Below, in pieces: positions 58,716 to 64,000 of a stretch of DNA of 64,000 bases (within the stretch, counting starts at the first letter, position 1; the number at the start of each line of letters is the position of its first letter). The notes beneath the pieces were generated by a model. It had not been told where the DNA came from and searched no databases. It was given only the letters and a program-made list of their open reading frames with translations. The position numbers and the translations under genes were made by a program. Origin of the DNA: [Actinomadura] parvosata subsp. kistnae (lineage in GTDB: Bacteria; Actinomycetota; Actinomycetes; Streptosporangiales; Streptosporangiaceae); contig NZ_OOHJ01000018.1 in the NCBI RefSeq assembly GCF_900323885.1, positions 3,149,001 to 3,213,000 on the forward strand, read 5' to 3'.

Positions 58716-59204
58716 ATGGGAAACCGCTGGCCTGTCCTGGTTCTCGTCGTCCTGGTCGTCGCCTTCTCCTCAGGGTGTGGGTTCTTGGGAGTGGCCGCCG
58801 GCGGAGGGGTGTGTCAGGAACGGGCGGATTATGAGAACGCTCTTGTCCGGGAGGCGTTGAGTCCCGTTCTGGCCCAGGCGGGGCTGGATGGGGCCATGGA
58901 GGACTGGGATGACTGTGATTCCTCCACGTACGGGTCCCATGTGTATGTCTCCCTTGATGGTGTGCAGCCGGAGAACGTCGTGGACGCCTTCGTGAAGGCC
59001 GGGTGGAGCAGTCGGCCGGTCGCCGAGCGGAGCCGGGACTGCGCTGCCGGGTGCGATGCGTACGGCCTGACGAAGAAGGTCGGGGAGCGGGTCGTGGACG
59101 TGTCGGTCGAGGGGGACGAGGGCGTGGAGATTCTGGCGTCGGCGGCTGACGACTGCTGGGATGCCGGCGGTTATCGGTGTGTCGGCGGGCTCAGCGCCGG
59201 CTGA
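58716..59204 (+). CDS. Hypothetical lipoprotein
   Basis: A 162-aa exported protein. The signal peptide VLVLVVLVVAFSSGCG ends in a lipobox (FSSGC, Cys at about residue 21). The mature part has six further cysteines (GGGVCQ, DDCDSS, RDCAAGCD, DDCWDAGGYRC) that suggest disulfides. It has no known domain. The ATG at 58716 is the first that gives a signal peptide; the longer frame upstream is antisense to the SMI1 gene. Confidence 0.8.
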   Translation: MGNRWPVLVLVVLVVAFSSGCGFLGVAAGGGVCQERADYENALVREALSPVLAQAGLDGAMEDWDDCDSSTYGSHVYVSLDGVQPENVVDAFVKAGWSSRPVAERSRDCAAGCDAYGLTKKVGERVVDVSVEGDEGVEILASAADDCWDAGGYRCVGGLSAG

Positions 59205-59293
59205 GGTTCTCAGGGGCGGCGAGTTTTCGGGGGATGCAACATTCCCGGGGGTCCGGAGCGTCTCAGTCGGGATGAACGAGAGGACCCGCACTC

Positions 59294-59785
59294 GTGGATG
59301 ACGCACCGGATTTCGCGGACTTCGTGGCCAACCGGGGTGATGCGTTGTTCCGCTACGCCTACATGCTCACCGGCAACCCGCACGACGCCGCCGACCTGGT
59401 TCAGGATGCGGTGATCCGGTTGCGGGACTCGTGGCCGCGGGTGCGGCGCAAGCACAGTCCGGAGAGTTACGTGAAAACCACGATCACGCGGTTGCACATT
59501 TCCGTGTGGCGGCGGCGCAGGCGGGAGCAGCTGGCTTGGGAGGTGCCTGAGCCGCCGCAGTCGGTGGCGGAGTCGCCGCTGGATCTGTGGGATGAGCTGG
59601 GCAAGCTGCCCAAGCGTCAGCGTGCGGTGCTCGTCCTGCGGTACTACGAGGACCGGCCGGACGCGGAGATCGCCGAGATGCTCGGGATCTCGCCTGGGAC
59701 GGTGCGGAGTCAGGCGTCCCGGGCCTTGGAGAAGCTGCGCGACACCGTCAGCCAGGACCGTCACCCAGGGAGGAGCCGGCGATGA
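59294..59785 (+). CDS. SigE-family RNA polymerase sigma factor
   Basis: A 163-aa ECF sigma factor of the 'SigE family' common in actinobacteria. Region 2 has LFRYAYMLTGNPHDAADLVQ, then DAVIRLRDSW. Region 4 has LGKLPKRQRAVLVLRYYEDR and AEIAEMLGISPGTVRSQAS. The start is GTG after GAGAGGA. It overlaps the membrane protein gene by 4 bp, an arrangement in which the downstream product usually serves as the signalling partner. Confidence 0.94.
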   Translation: MDDAPDFADFVANRGDALFRYAYMLTGNPHDAADLVQDAVIRLRDSWPRVRRKHSPESYVKTTITRLHISVWRRRRREQLAWEVPEPPQSVAESPLDLWDELGKLPKRQRAVLVLRYYEDRPDAEIAEMLGISPGTVRSQASRALEKLRDTVSQDRHPGRSRR

Positions 59786-61092
59786 ACGACGTCGAGGAGG
59801 CGCTGCGCCGTACGTTCGCCCGCGCGGAGGCGCGGATCCCGGCCGTGCCGCCGGAGCTGTTGCGCGAGGTGGCCCGGCCGCCGGCCCGGCGTCGCGGGTG
59901 GCGTGGACCTCGTGGACCTCGTGGGTGGCGTGGGCGTCGTGGGTTGGTGCAGGTGGTCGCGGTGGCCGCCGGTCTCGTGCTGGTGGTCTGGGGGTCGGCG
60001 GTGGTGACGCGGTGGGTCTCCGGGCCCCCGCCCGCCGCTACGCCCCAGCCTGCGAACACGCCCCAGCCTGCCGGCACGCCCCAGCCCGCCGACACCTCGC
60101 AGCCCGCCGACACGCCGCCGGCCACCGCCACCACGCGGCCGACGTCGCGCGAGCCCGCCACCCGGCGGGTCGTGAAGGAGATCGCGCCGCCGCTGGAGCA
60201 GGTGCTGCCGTCGGTGGTCGCGGAGGTGCCGCGGAAGGCCGGGAACGGGGAGGCGTTCACGCCGAAGACGTTCATCGACGAGCGCACCCTGCTCGGGTAC
60301 GTGTCGAAGAAGGGCTACGATCCCGCGCCCGAATGGTGGGTCTACCACCTGGAGTCGCGGGCCTTCCAGCGCCTGGCCACCCTCGACCGTCCGGTCGCGC
60401 CGGTGGAGTCGCCGGCGGTGGGTGAGGGGGTGATCGTCTGGTTCAAGTACGCGAAGCGGAACATCGACATCATGGCGGTCCCCGTGACGGGCGGCACTCC
60501 CCGCAGGGTGGTCTCGTTCGAGGCCGAGCGGGACGTGGACAAGGTGAACGGCGACACCGTGTACGGCGTGGACGTGGCCGTCGGGGACGGCAAGGTCTTC
60601 TGGTCGTCCACCAAGTCGGGCGGCGTGCACCAGGTTGCGCTGTCGGGTGGCGAGCCTTCGGCCGTCCCGGGCACGGAGGGGCTGCGGCTCTTCCGCTGGC
60701 CGTGGGCGGGGCGGTCCGCCGACATCCCGATGGGGGGCATGACGGAGCTGGTCGACCTGAGCACCGGCGAGCGGCTCGACGATCCGGCGCAGGCATTGTG
60801 CGACGTGACCTGGTGCCTGGTCGGCGGCGACCGGGCGATGCTCCGCGACGGCGGCCGGGTCGTGGACCTGCCGGGCAACAGCCCGCGCTCGCTCGTGGCC
60901 GATCGCTTCGTGACCATCAGTCAGACCGACGAGCGGGGGCGGAAGGCTCAGGTGATCTTCGATCTGGCCACGTCGAAGGCGGGCAGGCTGTGGATGCAGG
61001 ACGACCACAAGGCCTCCCCGACGCTCTACACGGACTCGGAGATGCTGTATTTCAAGCGCGGCGACAAGTGGTTCGTCATCCATGACCGCTGA
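59782..61092 (+). CDS. Single-pass membrane protein with an extracellular propeller-like domain, partner of the sigma factor
   Basis: A 436-aa protein. The N-terminal cytoplasmic segment (VEEALRRTFARAEARIPAVP, about residues 2-35) resembles short anti-sigma tails of SigE-type operons. A tandem Arg/Gly/Trp stretch (RRGWRGPRGPRGWRGRRG) precedes a transmembrane helix at about 54-75. Then comes a Pro-rich linker with five copies of a TPQPA-like pentapeptide (60040-60114) and a roughly 290-residue beta-rich domain resembling a TolB/WD-type propeller (WWVYHLESRAFQRL, KVFWSSTKSGGVHQVALSGG, LYTDSEMLYFKRGDK). It probably senses an extracellular signal for the sigma factor; this is inferred from gene order. 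Confidence 0.78.
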   Translation: MNDVEEALRRTFARAEARIPAVPPELLREVARPPARRRGWRGPRGPRGWRGRRGLVQVVAVAAGLVLVVWGSAVVTRWVSGPPPAATPQPANTPQPAGTPQPADTSQPADTPPATATTRPTSREPATRRVVKEIAPPLEQVLPSVVAEVPRKAGNGEAFTPKTFIDERTLLGYVSKKGYDPAPEWWVYHLESRAFQRLATLDRPVAPVESPAVGEGVIVWFKYAKRNIDIMAVPVTGGTPRRVVSFEAERDVDKVNGDTVYGVDVAVGDGKVFWSSTKSGGVHQVALSGGEPSAVPGTEGLRLFRWPWAGRSADIPMGGMTELVDLSTGERLDDPAQALCDVTWCLVGGDRAMLRDGGRVVDLPGNSPRSLVADRFVTISQTDERGRKAQVIFDLATSKAGRLWMQDDHKASPTLYTDSEMLYFKRGDKWFVIHDR

Positions 61093-61164
61093 CCGTGGGA
61101 AGGTTGCGAGCACGGGGACGATCTTCGTAGGGTGGGGCACCCCCCTGCGAAGATCGGAGCCTCG

Positions 61165-62298
61165 ATGTCCGAGCCCCAGCCGACGCCCGCCGACCAGTGG
61201 TCCACCTGGGAGACGAACCCGGAGCTTCCCGGTTACTGGCCGGGGCTGGGCCTGGAGCAGGCGGGCGGGTTCGAGATCCACCGCGCCGGCGTGCGGTCCG
61301 TCGCGGGCGGGCTGGTGAAGCTGGCGGTGCACGCCGGCGACTTCGCCTTCAGCGACGCCACGCACTACGACCTGGCGGGCCTGCGCTGGAACCTGCCCCG
61401 CGAGCTGCACGCGATCCTCACGGACGCGGATCGCGCGGTGGCGTCGTTCTGGAGCGACCTGTACGCCGAGACGGGCATGGCGGGCCTGCTGATCGAGCGG
61501 GCCGCGGCCAACTACCGGCTCGCGGACCAGCCCCTGCTGGGCGACCTGCCGCTCGACCGGCTTCACGAGCGGGTCGAGGAGCTGCACCCGGACGGCCGGG
61601 GCGTGCGCGGGCCGAGCGAGCTCTACCCGAACGGCAGGGTGTCCCTGAGGTTGTCGAGGATGGGGGATCACGGCGTCGGCGACATGACCGCGGACCAGGC
61701 GAAGCTGGACATCGAGGCTCTGGTGCGGTACGGCGGCGTCCGGGATCCGCACGACTACGAGCGGATGGCCGAGGCGCTGGTCGAGCTGGCGAACAAGCTG
61801 CAGCTGCGCGCGCAGGACCTGCGGGACGCCCCGTGGCACGGCGCGGCGGCCGACAACGCGCAGACGGCGCTGCGGCAGATCTACGGCAACGCGACGGCCC
61901 TGGCCGCCGTCACGGGGGCGCTGGCGGGCGCGAGCAGGAGGTTCGCGGAGATCGTGGACTGGTGCCGCAGGAACTTCGAGGCCATGGCGGACCCGGATCG
62001 CGGCGGGTGGGAGGAGTTCTGGGACCTGGGCGGGACGGCCGACAGCCGGGCGCGCAGCTTCCTCGCGCAGGCGAACGACGCGTTCATGGCCGTCTACGAC
62101 CTGGTGCCGGAGCAGGTCCAGGAGAGCCTGCCGGGCCTGCTCGTCACCGACGAGAGCCACACCGAGCTCAAGTGGCGCCTCCAGGACGTCCAGGCGCGCA
62201 TCCTGGATTCGGGCGTGGGCAGCATGGACGACCCCTACGTGCGGGACCTGGACCTCAAGGTGGCCGCCTACGAGCGGGCGGAGAAGGCGTACGGGTAG
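61165..62298 (+). CDS. WXG100/ESX-like helical protein, hypothetical
   Basis: A 377-aa, mostly helical protein without signal peptide or membrane helix. Two regions have WXG-like features: about residues 60-100 (GLRWNLPRELHAILTDADRA) and 200-255 (LANKLQLRAQDLRDAPWHGA, then AADNAQTALRQIYGNATALA). The second shows the W-x-G turn of type-VII secretion substrates. No toxin or protease domain follows. The ATG at 61165 has GGAG 7 bp upstream; GTG/ATG starts further upstream are not supported. Its role is unknown. Confidence 0.7.
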   Translation: MSEPQPTPADQWSTWETNPELPGYWPGLGLEQAGGFEIHRAGVRSVAGGLVKLAVHAGDFAFSDATHYDLAGLRWNLPRELHAILTDADRAVASFWSDLYAETGMAGLLIERAAANYRLADQPLLGDLPLDRLHERVEELHPDGRGVRGPSELYPNGRVSLRLSRMGDHGVGDMTADQAKLDIEALVRYGGVRDPHDYERMAEALVELANKLQLRAQDLRDAPWHGAAADNAQTALRQIYGNATALAAVTGALAGASRRFAEIVDWCRRNFEAMADPDRGGWEEFWDLGGTADSRARSFLAQANDAFMAVYDLVPEQVQESLPGLLVTDESHTELKWRLQDVQARILDSGVGSMDDPYVRDLDLKVAAYERAEKAYG

Positions 62299-63125
62299 GG
62301 AGCCCCGGCGAGCTGCTGGAGCGACCGGTGGGCCGCCGATCCCGGCTCGGCCGTGAAGATGACGACCTGCTGCTCCTGCTCCGGCACGGTGAGGATGTCG
62401 AAGTCCAGCTCGATCGGCCCGGCCTGCGGGTGGTGCACGGTCTGGCGCAGGTGCCGGTCGATGCGGAACTCGTGGGAGTTCCACATCCGGGCGAACTCGG
62501 CGCTGCCGGCCACCAGCTCGTCCACCAGCTCGCGCAGCTCGGGATCGTCGGGGTAGCGGGTGACGGCCATGCGCAGGTAGCTGACGGCCGTGACGACGAA
62601 CCGCTCCGGGTCGAGCACGCCGTAGCGCGGCCGGTCGGGGTGGTCGGGGTTGAGGAAGTAGCGGCGGATGACGTTGCGCTCCTGGCCGTCGAGGGCGGAG
62701 AAGTCCTCGAACAGGGCCGCCGCCAGCGGGTTCCAGGCGAGGACGCGGCAGGTCGGGTCCACGACGATGGCGGGGGCGTCGGTCAGCCGGCCGAGCAGGG
62801 TCAGCAGGCTCGGCTCGACCTCGCGGACGGGGCCGGCGGCGGGGCTCTCCTCGCGTTCCCCGGCGAGCTGGAACAGCCGCGCCCGCTCCTGGTCGGACAG
62901 GCGCAGCGCGCGGGAGATGCCGTCGAGGACGCGCCGTGACGGGTGCCGTCCGCGCGCCTGCTCCAGCCGCGTGTAGTGGTCGACCGAGATGTACGCGAGC
63001 TGGGCGACCTCCTCGCGGCGCAGCCCGGGGGTACGCCGGCGGCGCCCTTGCGGCAGGCCCACGTCGGAGGGGCTGACCCGCTCGCGCCTGCTCCGCAGGA
63101 ACTCCCCGAGGGCGTGCTTGTCCAT
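62268..63125 (-). CDS. MmyB-like XRE-family transcriptional regulator
   Basis: A 285-aa regulator. The N-terminal HTH (about residues 5-75) has ALGEFLRSRRERVSPSDVGL, PGLRREEVAQLAYISVDHYT and RLEQARGRHPSRRVLDGISR. The rest is a MmyB-type PAS-like ligand domain (about 100-275) with VVDPTCRVLAWNPLAAALFE, NVIRRYFLNP and DFDILTVPEQEQQVVIFTAE. Family members usually control a divergently transcribed oxidoreductase gene. Here the neighbour is the SDR at 63232. It overlaps the convergent WXG-like gene by 31 bp. Confidence 0.93.
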   Translation of the reverse strand: MDKHALGEFLRSRRERVSPSDVGLPQGRRRRTPGLRREEVAQLAYISVDHYTRLEQARGRHPSRRVLDGISRALRLSDQERARLFQLAGEREESPAAGPVREVEPSLLTLLGRLTDAPAIVVDPTCRVLAWNPLAAALFEDFSALDGQERNVIRRYFLNPDHPDRPRYGVLDPERFVVTAVSYLRMAVTRYPDDPELRELVDELVAGSAEFARMWNSHEFRIDRHLRQTVHHPQAGPIELDFDILTVPEQEQQVVIFTAEPGSAAHRSLQQLAGAPYPYAFSARS

Positions 63126-63231
63126 GGAAATGACTCTATGTCCGCGGGTGGGGTGTTACCCAAGGACTCATGGTCCCTGGTTGCCCCGGCGGGCGGGCGG
63201 AAGCCTGAAGCCACCCCACGAAGGAGGAACC

Positions 63232-64000
63232 ATGCGGATCTTCATCACCGGCGCGAGCGGCTATGTCGGCGGCGTCGTCACCGAGCACCTGGTCAAGGCC
63301 GGCCACGAGGTCAGGGCGCTGGCCCGCTCCGAGAGCGCGCGGGAGCGCGTGGCCGGGCTGGGGGCCGTGGCCGTGCCCGGCGGCCTCCAGGATCACGAGG
63401 CCCTGCGTATGGCGGCTGGGGATGCCGACGCGGTCGTGCACGCCGCCGTCGACTACTTCCACCCCGAGATGGGGGAGATCGAGCGGGGCGCGGTGGCCGC
63501 GATGCTGGCCGGCATGCACGACGGGAGCACGTTCGTCTACACCAGCACCGGCCTGGTCTACCCGGACACCAAGGGCGAGACCGTGGACGAGGGGTATCCG
63601 GTCGATCCGGCCACGTCGTCGCAGCCGTACAAGGTGCTGGGCGAGCGGCAGGTGCTGGCGGCCGGGCACGTGGCGGGCGCGGTGATCAGGGCGTCCCTGG
63701 TGCACGGGAGGGGCGGGTCGGGGCTGCTGCGGGGGCTCATCGGCGCAGGCCGGCAGAGCGGCACGGTGCCCTACGTCGGGGACGGCGCCGCCGAGTGGTC
63801 GTCGGTGCACGTGGACGATCTCGCCGCGCTCTACACGGCGATCCTGGACCGCCCGGACCCCGGGATCGTCGTCAACGCGGCCGCGGTCGAGCGCACGCCC
63901 CTCCGCCGGGTCGCGGAGGCGGTGGCGGAGCTGACCGGCGCGCGGGCGATCTCGCTCACGGTCGAGCAGGCGGTGGCGGCCATGGGCGAGCAGGCCGTCA
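63232..64000 (+). CDS. NAD(P)-dependent epimerase/dehydratase (NmrA/SDR type), 3' truncated by window
   Basis: 256 codons are visible and the frame is still open at the window end. The Rossmann motif is MRIFITGASGYVGGVVTEHL, then ALARSESARERV, VVHAAVDYFHPEMG and YTSTGLVYPDT. The expected YxxxK appears as YKVLG with no lysine at the fourth position, so it is an atypical SDR. AAGGAGG precedes the ATG by 6 bp. It is divergent from the MmyB-type regulator, its likely controller. Confidence 0.88.
   Translation, partial: MRIFITGASGYVGGVVTEHLVKAGHEVRALARSESARERVAGLGAVAVPGGLQDHEALRMAAGDADAVVHAAVDYFHPEMGEIERGAVAAMLAGMHDGSTFVYTSTGLVYPDTKGETVDEGYPVDPATSSQPYKVLGERQVLAAGHVAGAVIRASLVHGRGGSGLLRGLIGAGRQSGTVPYVGDGAAEWSSVHVDDLAALYTAILDRPDPGIVVNAAAVERTPLRRVAEAVAELTGARAISLTVEQAVAAMGEQAV

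Noticed and set aside
60040..60114. 15-bp repeats as a mobile or regulatory element
   Set aside because: They are in frame and encode a Pro-rich TPQPA-like linker after the membrane helix, so they are part of the protein.

Overview
The window is a stretch of a high-GC actinobacterial chromosome. The gene order points to a filamentous, sporulating lineage, most likely Streptosporangiales (Nonomuraea-like). That placement is inferred from synteny and codon bias, not from a marker gene. It carries BldN, an RsbN-like anti-sigma factor, BldC and a BdtA-type HTH protein, which are developmental regulators. The order HTH / 32-aa basic protein / GalE2-like SDR / acyltransferase / HAD / glutaredoxin / (rex) / hemA-hemC-hemD-hemB matches the Rv0500A-Rv0512 region of Mycobacterium and the bldN-rex-hem region of Streptomyces.

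Layout: 1-5.6 kb holds a MacAB-type export system (adaptor cut by the window edge) and a second ABC exporter (minus strand) with a NarL/DesK-type two-component system; a TAGGACC-GT-GGTCCTA palindrome lies in front of the exporter. 5.8-7.8 kb has an AcuC-like deacetylase and a phosphatase-like protein. 8.0-11.4 kb has the BdtA-type HTH protein, a 32-aa AURKAIP1/COX24-domain protein, an atypical epimerase, an acyltransferase and an SDR. 11.4-13.0 kb has an ECF sigma factor and an LCP cell-wall ligase split by a frame change. 13.0-17.3 kb has the HAD hydrolase, the anti-sigma/BldN pair, a membrane protein fused to a monooxygenase-like domain, and a glutaredoxin. 17.3-24.9 kb is the Rex-heme cluster (rex, hemA, hemC, hemD, hemB, a Prim-Pol-like gene, hemL). 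25.2-31.2 kb has a LysR regulator, a histidine phosphatase and the System II cytochrome c maturation set (TlpA/ResA, CcdA, ResB, CcsB).

31.3-37.6 kb is accessory: a frameshifted lethal-factor-like metallopeptidase, repeats, bldC, a DUF4229 protein, a secreted beta-propeller, menG, and an XRE/DUF5753 regulator with its divergent membrane neighbour. 37.8-55.3 kb is one long respiratory unit: a geranylgeranyl (menaquinone) reductase, all fourteen nuoA-N genes, and a polyprenyl diphosphate synthase. 55.3-64 kb is variable: RarD, msrA, a toxin-antitoxin cassette flanked by a second, diverged copy of the msrA 3' end, an SMI1/KNR4 protein, a lipoprotein, a SigE-type sigma factor with a membrane propeller protein, a WXG-like protein, and an MmyB-type regulator divergent from a partial SDR.

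A theme is respiration under redox control. Rex operator-like palindromes precede both rex-hem and the menaquinone reductase-nuo unit, so heme supply and NADH dehydrogenase are probably co-regulated by NADH/NAD+. The most unusual structure is the toxin-antitoxin cassette bracketed by 99-bp copies of the msrA 3' end (88/99 identical). A second recurring oddity is short tandem duplication of sequence spanning or just after gene stop codons, seen at four places in the first 17 kb. I saw no tRNA, rRNA, CRISPR array, IS element or phage genes.
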